Below are positions 9,916 to 22,000 of a stretch of 27,177 nucleotides of DNA, piece by piece. How positions within the stretch are numbered: position 1 is the stretch's first letter; every line of letters begins with the position of its first letter. A program made the translations under genes and the position numbers. The notes below the pieces were generated by a model, which was not told the DNA's origin, ran no database searches, and was given only the letters and a program-made list of their open reading frames with translations. Source of the DNA: Apostichopus parvimensis (lineage: Eukaryota > Echinodermata > Holothuroidea > Aspidochirotida > Stichopodidae); contig KN884588.1 of NCBI GenBank assembly GCA_000934455.1, positions 50,486 through 77,662 of the forward strand. Reading direction: 5' to 3'.

Positions 9916-11700
9916 TAAAGATTGATAATTTCTGTTTGCGATTTTTTTTAGTCCATTGCCGAAGGAAGTGTGCAATGAGATATAATAGAGTCACCGTTTT
10001 ACATCGTCCACCTATTGACAGGCACTCTACAGATTAACACATGTGTACTTGGAAACCGTACCAACTACGCGGGCACGACAAGATTCTGCCCGAGGTTATT
10101 CACATTCCAAACATAGAATTGCGCTTCCTCAAAAACGATTGAGCAATGGGTAGAGAGGCGTAAATAATAATACTAATACCTCAGCTATGATGACGGGTAA
10201 ATAGTTGCAATTCGAATAACCCATATTGTTTTTCTTTTTTTCTTATTCCTTTAAGTTATGAAATGTTTGCGGATTATTCTGACTGCCAAACCTCCCGAGT
10301 TGAACGCCCGATAGTTCGTAAGACTGTTATTCTTATTAACATTCGATACGATGCTAACTTGAACCTAACTTTAACATGTCATATCATAGTGCAATCTCTT
10401 GATGATTCCCATGGTTCTGGTTAAGTTGACGCAATAACTGATAGCAGGTAAAATATCTGGAGATAAATAGATAACTCCCAATGGTCTCGTTTGCGTGCCA
10501 CAGGTATGTATGTATTTAGAGGGGGGGGAGGGGGGGGGGTTACAGACATAAACCGTCCTTCTTTACACGCGTTGATAGCTGAAATCGTTCTCTCGAATTC
10601 CGGTGAGTGTGTGTATATGTATATCGGATTTGAACTTGGGACACTTCCCCGGGGACATGGGGGCACCTCCTGTGGATTGTACTATTTCGAAGGAAAAGTT
10701 ACCCGGTATCGTTAAACTTAAAACACGGTATAAATGTCGCTAACTGGTAGTGATCATGTCGATGACAAGTGGGTCTTGGCTTAGATTTCCACGGAACAGC
10801 GTCACAAAGGAAAGGCAGATTCAAAACAAAACAAAGATGTTATCGCCATATTAAATCTTTGAGGTAGTTCACCGATTATCAAATGTCAATTAAAGGTCTA
10901 AAGTCATTGACATTAATAAGTGAACAACGCGACCGTAGAGTTATCCATCATTTATTGCTAAAATTACGTTAAAATTTAAAAATTGGTTTTATTAGTATCC
11001 TTCCTTAACGGAACATCTTAATCTTGTTTTCTGATAACAATTACCTTTAAAAGAACAATAAAATATAAATAAAAAAAAAATACGACACTATAGTTGGAAA
11101 ATACAAGAATATTGGAATTGAGCTGAACCTCCAAGCAGGGTGAATAAGGAACGAAAGTTGCTCCGGAAGGATTCAAAGTTGAGGACTTGTCTGTTGTCAA
11201 AGAGGGGAGACGGATGGGGAGGGGGGGGGGACGGTAGGGAGGAGGGACTGGCAATGTGGTTTTAATTACTACACAACAATGGAATTTTGGTCTAGACCTA
11301 TTTCCCTATATTTATATCTCGGAGTTATAGTGGGAGAATAATAGAATAGCTGGACGCCATCTCCTTTTATCTCTAGATATGCTGAATCATTTTCCTCCTG
11401 GAACCTTGGTACTTCGGTTCCATCGTTCTCTGGTTTCATGATCACCCTCTTCCATACACCCCCACCGGCACCCCCGCTTCCGACACATAGGTGACCTCTT
11501 CCCTATATATGATCTCATTTCCTGTATTTTGTAACCTTCTTTCATACGAAGCTTCAGCCGCGAATCAAAAATTCCTAATTATAATATAGGCCTATGTCGT
11601 AATTTAACATATGCGAAACGAAAGCGTTGTGAAAAGATTCCGTTTATTGGAATGATAACGTGTTAAAGTCATTGGAGAATAACTACCTAATACCATACGA
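9916..11700. other. Intron stretch, no supported exon
   Basis: Mostly AT-rich sequence with G runs near 10520-10540 and 11219-11230. One open frame (10034-10153) follows an acceptor-like GGCACTCTACAG and reads LTHVYLETVPTTRARQDSAR onward to a TAG. It does not fit the phase of exon E and has no partner, so I leave it out as a gene. It could be an alternative last exon. Confidence 0.4.
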
Positions 11701-11710
11701 AGAGGTCAGG

Positions 11711-11756
11711 TGGGATGTCGGTGGGTCGGTGGGTACGTGGGTACGTGGGTGGGCGG
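11711..11756. repeat. G-rich imperfect tandem repeat
   Basis: Repeated GGTGGGTCGGTGGGTACGT-like units of about 10-12 bases, with seven or more GGG triplets in 46 bases. It is a likely G-quadruplex former on the + strand. It sits about 140 bases upstream of candidate exon F. Confidence 0.7.
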
Positions 11757-11898
11757 TATGGGCTTGCAACTCGGAACTGGATCTAATATTTTGTGCACGA
11801 ACTCGCTCTCCCTCTCTCCTTTGGAACAAATATCGTAATGTTTGAGCAATTTGATTTTTGCGAAGCCTTTATTGTAAAAAGTATCCATTTTCCGACAG

Positions 11899-12031
11899 AA
11901 AGCACGACAGTTCTGATAAGTCTTGATCTTGATACATCTGTATACCAGAAGTGCAAAGGTACTTATTTTCTACCAAAAGAAGGAACTGCTCCTTTTACAA
12001 GTTCCGAGATCGTTGATCCCGAAAATAATTG
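11899..12031 (+). CDS. Candidate exon F of the unrecognised + strand gene
   Basis: The acceptor is CATTTTCCGACAG| (11898) and the donor is strong, AATTG|GTGAGTGTC (12032). It starts in phase 1 as exon E requires and ends in phase 2 (TG|). It codes for STTVLISLDLDTSVYQKCK, then GTYFLPKEGTAPFTSSEIV and DPENN plus a split Trp. The 133-base length is typical for an animal exon, and base composition is less AT-rich than the surroundings. The frame is also open upstream of the acceptor to 11793, so the 5' edge rests on the splice signal and phase. I do not recognise the family. Confidence 0.45.
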
Positions 12032-12403
12032 GTGAGTGTCAAAATACTTAACCAGATTTGGGGGATCATAGGTTTTTCGGCGAAAATTAATTACGCGAAC
12101 CCATCATCCATGAATCTTATACACGGTTGGTTAAACAATGCGTAGAATTGTGTTTAATATGGGTGAAAAATGGAAATGGAAATGGTTAAATAGATTTATT
12201 ATGGGTTGTGGGGCTTTGAATGTTTTGCTGAAATGTCACTCTTGGACGAAAAGAATGTATGGGCGGACATTAATGACATCATACTTTGTAGGAACGATTA
12301 GTTTAAAGCAGCATTCAGGTGTTCAGTGTGAAAGAATCCCATTTAGATGCATCTTTATATCCATGACAACATTAAACATGACTGAGGTAAACTCCTTTAA
12401 GTT

Positions 12404-12878
12404 NNNNNNNNNNNNNNNNNNNNNNNNNNNNNNNNNNNNNNNNNNNNNNNNNNNNNNNNNNNNNNNNNNNNNNNNNNNNNNNNNNNNNNNNNNNNNNNNN
12501 NNNNNNNNNNNNNNNNNNNNNNNNNNNNNNNNNNNNNNNNNNNNNNNNNNNNNNNNNNNNNNNNNNNNNNNNNNNNNNNNNNNNNNNNNNNNNNNNNNNN
12601 NNNNNNNNNNNNNNNNNNNNNNNNNNNNNNNNNNNNNNNNNNNNNNNNNNNNNNNNNNNNNNNNNNNNNNNNNNNNNNNNNNNNNNNNNNNNNNNNNNNN
12701 NNNNNNNNNNNNNNNNNNNNNNNNNNNNNNNNNNNNNNNNNNNNNNNNNNNNNNNNNNNNNNNNNNNNNNNNNNNNNNNNNNNNNNNNNNNNNNNNNNNN
12801 NNNNNNNNNNNNNNNNNNNNNNNNNNNNNNNNNNNNNNNNNNNNNNNNNNNNNNNNNNNNNNNNNNNNNNNNNNNNNN
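12404..12878. other. Assembly gap (475 N)
   Basis: A run of N of unknown content inside the proposed intron between exons F and G. Open frames through it on both strands are artefacts of the Ns. It could hide repeat sequence or another exon. Just right of it, a + frame is open from the gap edge to a consensus donor, CACATA|GTAAGTTCG, at 12976. Confidence 0.99.
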
Positions 12879-13129
12879 ACGGTCTGCTCTTAGGTTCAAA
12901 GGTTGTACTTTACCGCGCCCATATATAAGCCAGTTGGAATTTAACCTAAACGGACCGTATGGATTGCTCCACATAGTAAGTTCGCAAACCCGGCACGAAA
13001 ACGAGTGAAAATATCTAAAACAAAACAGACAAAACAGACTGGAATGAACACTTTGAAAGTCAATTTCAAAGAGAGAAGGAATACTTGTTAGCGAACTGTC
13101 CAACTATGTATATAAAGGGATTGTGTACG

Positions 13130-13296
13130 CAAATGTATAACAGTTCTGGTTCCTCTACTTCCATCTCACATATTTTATTTCAATACTCTATATTTACTGT
13201 TTACTGTATTTGATACCATCTATATTTATCCTATACTGTTCAAAATGTCAAAAATGGAATGTAGCAAATAAATTCAATTCAATTCACTTCACTTCA
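13130..13296 (+). mobile_element. Probable LINE (CR1/L2-like) 3' tail
   Basis: This AT-rich stretch ends in GCAAATAAATTCAATTCAATTC and then CACTTCACTTCAG. A 3' untranslated tail closing with short TTCAA-type tandem repeats is characteristic of many invertebrate CR1/L2-clade non-LTR elements. No reverse transcriptase frame is next to it, so it would be a 5'-truncated copy or a derived SINE. The left edge is uncertain. Confidence 0.4.
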
Positions 13297-13390
13297 GTTA
13301 AGATGGCAAGGCGTTATATACTCGACTGTAGCAGGAGTTTTCATCAGAGTCGAAATAATTACATAATTACAAAGAAGGATAGAGAGTGAA

Positions 13391-14279
13391 TATACGCAAC
13401 AAATGACCGGGTAAGAGGGTGTAGTGTCAGGGGTGGAACTAGGGGGTGAGTGAGGGGCGATGGGCGAGGGGGGAATGTTTGTGGCAATAAAGTTGCTAAA
13501 TATCTTGGTGAAAGAGCGGCTCTTCATAAAATGTTATGTCCTTGGAACATTATATCTTAACACATACCGTTAACGAACGATAGAACTTTTAGAAGTCTTG
13601 ATTACGTTGGTCGTGTGCTTACCCTATGGCAGCTCAGCTTTCAAGTGCATGTCATATCAAAAAGCCCATAGCCCTATCAATTCCTATGCTGAATATAAAA
13701 GCCTGCGGTGATCGAATGTGAAGAGGTTGGGAAGAGCCTGGTTGGTGAAGGAAGGGTCCCGTGAGTTCGTGATATAGTTTTATATACCGTCTTCCTATGG
13801 GATCGCACTGACAAACATATACTGTCGAATACACAACAAATGACCAGGTGAGAGGGTGTAGTGTCAGGGTGGAACTAGGGGGTGAGTGAGGGGCGATGGG
13901 CGAGGGGGGAATGTTTGTGGCAATAAAGTTACCAAATATCTTAGTGAAGAGCGGCTCTTCATAAAATGTTATGTCTTTGGAACATTAGCTTAACACATAC
14001 CGTTAACGAACGATAGAACTTTTAGAAGTCTTGCTTATGTTGGTCGTGTGTTTACTCAGCTTTCAAATGCATGCCATATCAAAAAGCTCATATATAGCAT
14101 CAGCTATCACTATACCTATGCTGAATATAAAAGCCTGCGGTGATCTAATAGGAAGAGGTGGAGGGGGGGGGGGGGGGGGAGGAGAGCCTGGTTGATGAAG
14201 GAAGGGTCCCGTGAGTTCGTGATATAGTTTAATGTATACCGTCTTCCTATGGGATCGCACTGACAAACATATACTGTCG
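13391..14279. repeat. Tandem duplication, 437-452 bp unit, two copies
   Basis: Copy 1 (about 13391-13827) and copy 2 (about 13828-14279) run in parallel throughout. Shared landmarks are CAACAAATGACC (13397 and 13834), GTAGTGTCAGG, GGCGATGGGCGAGGGG, GAGCGGCTCTTCATAAAATG, ACCGTTAACGAACGATAGAA, AAAAGCCTGCGGTGAT and TATACTGTCG at the end. Differences are scattered substitutions and indels; copy 2 gained a long G run at about 14164-14179. Neither copy carries a credible gene. It lies in the proposed intron upstream of exon G. Confidence 0.95.
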
Positions 14280-14660
14280 TACATAATGTTATATTAAACG
14301 TATATACAGAAGAGACCCAGATCTGGCCATAATGAACAATTACGCCATCGAGTCACACCTTTTGCACTTTCCATTTTTCCTTAGTTTATGCCGAAAATTA
14401 CTAAATGAGTATACACTATTCTTTATCAAACATTTTCCATGCTCTTTAGTCGCCTCTGACCCCCTCCCCCATCTCGTCAGGGGGAGGGGTGAGTTGAAGG
14501 TAGGGTAGGTGTGAAAGACTTTTTGTATACAGAGCCAAGTAGTATAATTCATATCTGATGAACCCGCCTATGAATAAAATAGTAGAATGTAAAATATTAA
14601 TAATATAATAATGGAAACTTTTTGTATGTGACTTGAGCGTTCATGGAGTGCATGTACAAA
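14280..14660. other. Non-coding stretch, no exon seen
   Basis: AT-rich sequence with a short C/G-rich inverted piece near 14459-14490 (CCCCCTCCCCCATC...GGGGGAGGGG). The - strand frame at 14340-14552 is a by-product of this and has no splice or start support. Confidence 0.4.
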
Positions 14661-14693
14661 CATGCGTATGTCTTATCTTTCGACATCGCGCAG

Positions 14694-14766
14694 GGCCGGT
14701 CTTGAGTACCAATCGCGCATGCGCAAACGAATTTCAGATTTAGGGTCAACAAACAAAAGCTCACAA
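14694..14766 (+). CDS. Candidate exon G of the unrecognised + strand gene
   Basis: The acceptor TCTTATCTTTCGACATCGCGCAG| at 14693 is strong. The first G completes the Trp codon left by exon F, followed by AGLEYQSRMRKRISDLGSTN and KSSQ. The donor is CAA|GTACAG at 14767 (phase 0). An equally in-phase donor further on, CTGCAA|GTATAT at 14854, would lengthen the exon by 29 codons. The peptide is basic and polar. Confidence 0.42.
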
Positions 14767-15003
14767 GTACAGAATTGTTTTCCTAGAATGTTTACCAATC
14801 TTCAAGACCTTGTACAGCTCATTATTACGTTATGTTATGAGGAACCCCTGCAAGTATATCAATATAATTGTCCCCAGATTAATCTCAAATGCTATACATA
14901 TATTTTCGTTCTTCAGTTTTTTCTAACGGAAATATTATAATTCGTAAACGTTGTTTGTCTTATAAACTATGTTAATTCCCTCTTTGGTTAATATCTTCTG
15001 CAG

Positions 15004-15060
15004 TGGAAACCACCTGTCTGGCAAGCTCCACAGGGGTTTACCTCATGCAAAGGACGTTAG
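15004..15060 (+). CDS. Candidate last exon H of the unrecognised + strand gene
   Basis: The acceptor CTTTGGTTAATATCTTCTGCAG| at 15003 is very good. In phase 0, matching exon G, it reads WKPPVWQAPQGFTSCKGR and then stops at TAG 15058-15060. All three frames are open here for at least 18 codons, so openness alone proves little; phase 0 is chosen because it continues exon G. No canonical AATAAA is evident in the next 200 bases (only AATAAT at about 15115). Confidence 0.38.
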   Translation, partial: WKPPVWQAPQGFTSCKGR

Positions 15061-15132
15061 GAGTCAGCAGGCTGTCAACATCACTTTAATAGTATTATAG
15101 GAAACATCTCCTCAAATAATACTGACAAAAAT

Positions 15133-15445
15133 AATGTCAATTTAAACGAATGTATAGCAAAGAATTCACAAAACAAACTACCGGTTACATTTGTCACTAT
15201 GTAGGTAAATGACATGGAGTGGGAAGGGGAGTGAGGGGGGTGGGGCAGGGAAGGGTAGGGAAGGGTGGTGGGTAACGTGAGGATGATTAATGTCAATGTA
15301 TACGAATATATAGCAAGAATTCACATAACAAACTACCGGTTAAATTTGTCACTATGTAGGTAAATGCCATGGAATGTTTGGGGGGGGGGAGGGGAGGGAG
15401 GGGGAAGGAGGGGAGGAGGGGAGGGGAGTGGTGGTGGGTAACGTG
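15133..15445. repeat. Tandem duplication, unit about 155 bp, with G-rich half
   Basis: Two copies, about 15133-15287 and 15288-15445. Each starts with AATGTCAAT, then GAATTCACA (15162 and 15317), AACAAACTACCGGTTA and TTGTCACTATGTAGGTAAATG, and ends in a G/A-rich tract followed by GTGGTGGGTAACGTGAGG. The G-rich tract of copy 2 (about 15378-15432) is almost pure purine and could form a quadruplex or triplex. Confidence 0.9.
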
Positions 15446-18060
15446 AGGGTGATGTGTTTATAGGTTGACTTTGGTACTGTATCATTCGGGGTTAAGTGTA
15501 TGGACGTATCAACTTCATCATGGAGAAGTGTTGTATAGATATGAGGAGGCCTGACGGTGAGGGGTTGGAAGTGAGTAGGGGGTACAGCCCGGGGCCCGGT
15601 GTCAATTACTGTGTCTAAGAAAATACGAGATGAATAATAATTCTTCATGACGTTCATAATATGGTTCTGAAATATGGAACCTTTAAAAAGGGGGGGGGGT
15701 GGTGACGTATTTCGTGCATGGTCCGATCTGGCTCTCTACGTCACTGGACGAGTACAACGAGAGGGAGGTGGGGAGGATTGTGTAAGGGTGTGTGTGGGTT
15801 AATCACTGAACAAAAGAACTCCGACAAGTTGGTCATGCAGAATATTATGTCCAGTAGCAATCCATTCAAACGGACGGGGAACCCGCGCGAAAAAGGGGGG
15901 GGGTGGGATGCGCAAGTATGATTTCACTGAACACAGCGCACACATTCGCAGCACCAGTCAAAACTCATTCATCATGCTTTCATAGAAACTTACAGAACAT
16001 ATCCACGGCTTTATAGCTAACCACGTGGCTATTTAGTGTCATTCTATAGAATAGTAACAATACATTGTAATGATTGAGAGGATGCAATAATAACACATTA
16101 GAATATGGAAAGTGGTGGCGCTATATAATATATAAAGCCGTTTTCGAAATTTTTCGGCTATCGGTGAGAACAATGCTTGAAGTTACATAGAAAATAGAAG
16201 CAGCCAACGGTACGTCATTAATAGTATTACTATTGTTGCCTCCGAACATAGATGCGGTTCTATATTTGTAATTTCCCTCTAAATTCGGAAGGCATGTCAT
16301 AGAAATTTGTAGGGATATTTACTCCATCCGCACAGCGGTATCAAAACGTCGCAACTAACATGGCTATACTAACTCAAACAGATCCTCATCACAGAAAAGT
16401 AAACAAAAATCACCACCTCAAATACATATCGACGTTCCCTGCTCATCGGCCGTTCCTACAATACCTTTTGTCAGGCTCATCATCAATGCCCCACCGTCCA
16501 TTCCCCATCGCCCCTGCATGGAAGTTAGACTATATGGCTTTTTATCTGAAGTTCTATACCCAAAGACCTATTGACACATATTAGAACAATGTAACACGAA
16601 CATTGAAGACCATTTTAGACTAACATGAAAAGCACAAAGCAACAAACTAGTTTCGAAAATTTGCTAAAATCACTTTAACTTTTAACATGTATATGATAGA
16701 AGCAGCAATGAGAGGTTGGCTAACGCTATCAGCAAACGTTTCGGTTAAAGCATTAGGTCTATCGCTGTTTTGAGTTTGATCGGTGATCGGTAGCTTAAAA
16801 GATTGCTCAAACACACATACACGTACACCCAAAAGAATCAACGCAGTTGCCATAGCAAATGAATTCGCCCTCTGTATGGAAAGGTTGTTCTGAAGAGAAA
16901 GAACAATGGTAAAAATGGGTTTGTCAGAGGTTCTGTGTCTGAAATTTGATTGGAAGGGGAGGGGGGATGGGGGGAGGGGCTTAAGACTTAATCAGCTAAC
17001 AAACGACAAGTTCATTTTAGAATGGATAGTTTGCGATAGTAATCCGTAACTTATTTTTCTTCTCCCCCTGTAAGATTTATGGTAACATCACTTAACTACA
17101 ACACGTATCACCTGTGTCATAAGAAGCATAATTATTTATATTTTTGCCCGTCACCTTGTAATCTTTTGGACAAGTAAATGTCTTATATGCAAGCACGTAA
17201 GTCTGTGTGTGTATGTGTCCAGAAATTGACAACGAAGAATTGTTTCTCCAGTTTATAGTAAGGGCGGCAGTTAACAATCAGAAGTGATTCCTCAAAACAA
17301 AAAACATAAATTAATTGTGTTACATGTTGGATGGAACCAACCGAAACGTACTTGGTATTCCAATAATTGTAGCTCTGTATTCTTTATTATAATTTAATCC
17401 AATGTGATACTTATCAATGTCCACCAGAACTTAGTGACAATATTTTAAAAGTTTAATCAAATGATCTGTACAATAAACAAATCTCTTTTTGAACTGATTT
17501 ACATGCATTGACTTTATGTTCGTCAATAATCGTTTTTCTTTTAAGTTCAAGCAAACCCTTGTGAATCCTTTTCCGGGTTAGTTGTGGTTTTCTTGGCTAA
17601 CAATAAGTAATACCTCTGTAAAGAGTGTAACCCGAACAGTAATCCAATCAAGAATATGGGGACCCCCCCCCCCCGTGATATCAAAGTGATGGCGCTAGTT
17701 GAGAACTGAACTTATAGTTTGTGGTCATTCTTACCCTTATGTGCATTTTACGTCTTATGGTAAACAAACCAAGTGTGAGATCACGAGGCTCCATAGTGTA
17801 CACGTATAATAATGTATATTGTATTCTTGATTCCGAAATCTTTTCTTTGTAGTACAAAATGAACAAGTCGTTTCCAGCCAGAGACATCGGAAGGGGAGGA
17901 TGGAGAGGGATGGAGGGAGGGCAGAAACTTCAAAGAGATAGTGGGACATGTTGCTTTTACTTGAGCGGGCAAACCACAAATCGTAAAAAAAAAAACACAC
18001 ACACACACACAAAAAAACGCTAAACCAAAATCGACCCTCTTTGACACACAACCTTTGTTT
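15446..18060. other. Intergenic stretch between the two genes
   Basis: About 2.6 kb with no exon I can support on either strand. It holds G runs near 15690 and 15894, a C run at 17664-17673 and an (AC)n microsatellite at about 17995-18010. The open frames here lack splice support and read as low-quality peptide. The 3' ends of both proposed genes, which converge on this stretch, should lie at its margins. Confidence 0.5.
17991..18010. repeat. (AC)n microsatellite
   Basis: About eight AC units following an A run and followed by another A run. Confidence 0.85.
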
Positions 18061-18148
18061 TTTATCACTACAAGATTTATTTTTCTACAAACCGATATTG
18101 TTTAAATAAAAAAATGAACCTTTTCTAACCAAAACGGAGAAAGTCCTT

Positions 18149-18154
18149 TTTATT
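18149..18154 (-). terminator. Candidate poly(A) signal for SC5D
   Basis: TTTATT on the + strand is AATAAA on the - strand, about 300 bases past the SC5D stop codon. A second copy lies at 18076-18081. Which one is used, if either, cannot be told from sequence. Confidence 0.35.
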
Positions 18155-18454
18155 AAAAAAAAGGGGCACCTTTGATGTATTTCACAAAACTAGAGAACAT
18201 GTAATCCCCCTCTACGCCCCCTACCACACCGATCCGCCGACCCTGTTTTAGGTAGTACAAATTGATACTTGCATTCGTAACTTCAAATGGTATTCTAAAT
18301 GGCGGAGTGTACCATCGACATTTGATCTTTTTCCGAACAATGTTTGTGCAGTTTAAAGAGGAAAGTAAAAAATTGATTTATGAAATTCTGGCAATCTTTG
18401 CAATAGGTTAGTTTCCTGTACGATGTATTTGTTAAATTTCTACCGGTAAACTTT

Positions 18455-19035
18455 TCACCTTCTTCTTGCCACTTTAGAATCCTGTCTTTTATATCCGGCT
18501 GTAAGTGATATTTTTTCTTCTATGAAATCTTCTTTTTTGTTCATAAACTCCTCCAGTTTTTCACTATTCAGAACTTGATCCATGGGACCTTCACCAGAAT
18601 ACGAGGATGGATCCCTAAAGGAACCGCCTATTCTATCCCATAACGTAAAGAATTGCCCATAATTATAATTATAGTAAAGATGATGGTCGGTGTGGTGAGC
18701 GGAACCGTTCACAAACGGCTTCATGAATTCTGGCACCCTAAAGTCTCCGTCATGAATACTGACCGTCCAAAAGTTGACGAGAACGAAGAATGTAAGGTAT
18801 AAATATTTATGCATCGGAAAGAGGAGGGGATACAGATGGTAAGGGAGACTCTGACTGAACCCGTCTATGGGATGAAAGGCGTGGCTTGCGAAGGGCGTGG
18901 TTATTTTGTAGGCGTGGTGAGGCTTATGGAGGGTGGAGTAAACCAATCGATGGTGCAGTCCTCGATGGATCCAGTAGATACAAGAATCGGTAAAAAGTAG
19001 GAAAGTAACAACCTCCAGAGGAATGCTCCAATATC
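18455..19035 (-). CDS. SC5D: SC5D coding exon 3 (residues 115-307)
   Basis: The acceptor GTTGTTTTACCGTACAG| precedes GATATTGG. With the G carried from exon 2 this gives Gly115-Tyr-Trp, so the join EAPFGYWSI matches the spacing of vertebrate SC5D without a gap. The exon holds all histidine ligands and the last membrane segments and ends at a TAA on the - strand (18455-18457). The frame is also open upstream of the acceptor to 19072, but that extension (including CLLFYRT) is intron. Confidence 0.96.
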
Positions 19036-22000
19036 CTGTACGGTAAAACAACAGACATAAAAACGCCCTCATATATACATATCTCGGCCAAAGAAAGATC
19101 AGACGTTTTGCGAACCATGAATATATTCAATTAAAATTGATGAATATAAGTATATTTCCATGACTTCATACGTTAATCTGCCGGTACTATATTTGACCAT
19201 TAAAGGGAAAATGCACATGGAAGCAGAATCTGTTACTTAAATACACAGTTAGGCCTAAACAGTGGATCGCACAATAAGCTTAAACCTGTCACGTGTGGTA
19301 TATATTCCCTTTAAATCGCATGTTTATAGTCTCGATGTAAGAGTGCTGGAGTGGGTCAAGTTGTTTGGTTTCGGCACACAAGCTCTATCTTGGGTGACAA
19401 TTTAAAAAAAAAAGTATTTTAGTTTTTAATCGAATCGATGATGACGACTGTAAGACTTAAACCGGTTCGTGAAGGTTTCTAAATAACAAAACAAAAAACT
19501 TCACATTTAATTTTTGGAAACACTAACAAAACATTATCGTATTAGACTTAATGTATAGTAACATAATTAGGAGCATTCCACAGCTTGTAACTACGTGGAT
19601 TTCTTATTTTGGTCTGAGGTGGACTTTGTGAATTCGAATGGGCGTAATCAGAAATGGCACTATCGAGAACAACTTGGCAATTGCAGCTTTTTATTTTATC
19701 CCCTTTCAATGTCAAGAAATAATTTGATTGCCACGTGTGAACCTACAGGGGTGAGAAACAACAACATCTCAGCAAATTCGATCACGCTCAAATGATGGCC
19801 GGTAATCCATCCCCGGAATAGTCTTGTTCAAGACCCTGGCATTCTGCTGTTACTTTTGCCTGTTACAATAAATATGATGTGTCAAGTCATTTAGCCTCTC
19901 GAAACGTCAGGCCAACTTACTTTTACACATTCTATTACACAGGCTTTCTAGTGGATAAGCAGTTTGCTAACAGTTTTATTTTATTTTAATTTTACAATAA
20001 ATATGAGTGCGCCCTCACCCCTCTTTCGAAAATCTGTCAAACCAGGAAGGCTAATTCCCCTGACAGGCAGATTTGTGGAAGGGCGCCCTCAGTTTTATAA
20101 TTCGACGATATTTATATATAGAACGATCGTCTTGACCAAGACTACACCTGAATGACAACCGCCCGTTGTTATTAACCATCGTTTGAAAAATTAATCACCA
20201 AAAATCAGTACGTCATCAACTCATTTAGCTTTAGTATGAGTATTTTTGTTTTAATCAACAAAATGTGATAACATATCAACTATTGTAAATATTAACAAAA
20301 CAAAGTCAACTACGCCTATCGTGAAACGCACAAGGTCACGTGGTCTGTTTATATATTATTATTATATTATTAATGATAATTTTTTTATTAACATTATTAA
20401 TATGGTAGATCATCAGTATGTGCACACACTGTTACTAACATATCCAAATGGAAATTCTTAGAAACCAAATTATTGTTTTTGAAATCAGGTTGCTGTATAT
20501 ACAAAGTAGAATTATGAAACATTGAACATTTTACTTCTTGGGTAATGTAAGTGCATTGAAAGCCAGACATTGTATAGCTATATATCTTAGTTGTAACTCT
20601 ACAGTTAATCGGCCAGCCTTTTAAACTTAACGGATAACATAATGAGAGAGCAGTGATTTTTGCATAAAACATCTTGAGGTGCATACGATAAATTGTTTGA
20701 CGCTGTAAAACGCTGAAATCCCATCACAGTATATATATAACTCGGTGATATTCAAGAATTTTCAAAGCTGCTGTTGTTTTATATCGTGGTTACTCAATAT
20801 AAGAAGTGTCTGAGAGACGACATATTAGGAACAGAATGGAATCAGTAATTACGTGTTCTGTAACACAGTAAATTTTTCCTTTTTTGTCATTAGTATGAGG
20901 TGGGGGGGGGGGATTTTGGGATAGTGCCTGGACGGTGCCGGGGGCTCCAGACAACGTCTTGGCCAAATGAGAATCTCACCCCCCCCCCAATCCATTATGG
21001 TTCTAATTAATCAAATGAGCATCATTTCGTGAAAAAAAACACAAACACAAAAACATATAAACATATAACATATCAAAAACATGTAACTAAGTTCCGACAA
21101 TCGAGAGCATCATCACACACATACATACACACACACACGGGCACACACACAGACACGCAGAAACAAGAAAAGGAAGACCAAAAAAAAAAGGATGTACAAA
21201 ATGAAAAGCAAACAGTAAACAAGAAATCACTAAATTTACCAAACGGAGCTTCCTCGATCCGATCATATAATCTACCGTAGCCGCGAATATGGATCAGAAA
21301 CATCACTACCGTAAGCATTGTAGTATAGGGAGCCGCTCTTAGAGTAGCTTTTATTTCTATCCAAATCTGGTTCTGTGAGTAAAAACAGCGAAAGAATAGG
21401 AATGGAAATCGAGACATACACATGTCGGAGAAGGGGGCAACATTATTTGTCTGCCCCCTAAGAAAATTGTTAGAAAAAAAGGAGGTTCTGTGTATTAGTG
21501 TATTATGCTATAAAACTAAATTATTATATATTCCATATTTCCCTGGGCCACAAAATTCACACCGAGCCGTGAGATCTTTTCCCTCCCTGAACCCCCCCCC
21601 CCCAACCCCACTCGTCATGTATTTACTGTTGACAATATGTAAAGACTCCTGTTTCTGTTTTGATTCGTGGTTCTGATATTAAAAGTAACTACGGTACTTC
21701 AAGAACCATGGCGCATAGACCGTTAATTGTCCCTATATGTGATGATACCGAAGAATTCTCCTACTCTCGCGGAATACCCACCCCCTCCCCACACTCACCA
21801 GCAGGGTCGGATTTAGACATGTGGAGGCCCGTGGCAACCTTCAGTGGTGGAGGCCCCCCTCCAGTGATCGCCGTCCTGGGGGAGGTGTGTAAGGGGAGGG
21901 GTATTGGATTTTTTCCAATCATTAAGGGTTCTTGGATGCGAAATGGAAGCGTATGCATGGCGTAAGCCGCGCGCAATATGATTTTGATTGATGATATTTG

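Noticed and set aside
10034..10153. 39-codon open frame after an acceptor-like GGCACTCTACAG
   Set aside because: The peptide looks protein-like, but its phase does not fit exon E and no partner exon or poly(A) signal is evident. A second frame is open in the same place.
12138..13103. Long open frames of about 250 codons on both strands
   Set aside because: Nearly two thirds of each is the N gap.
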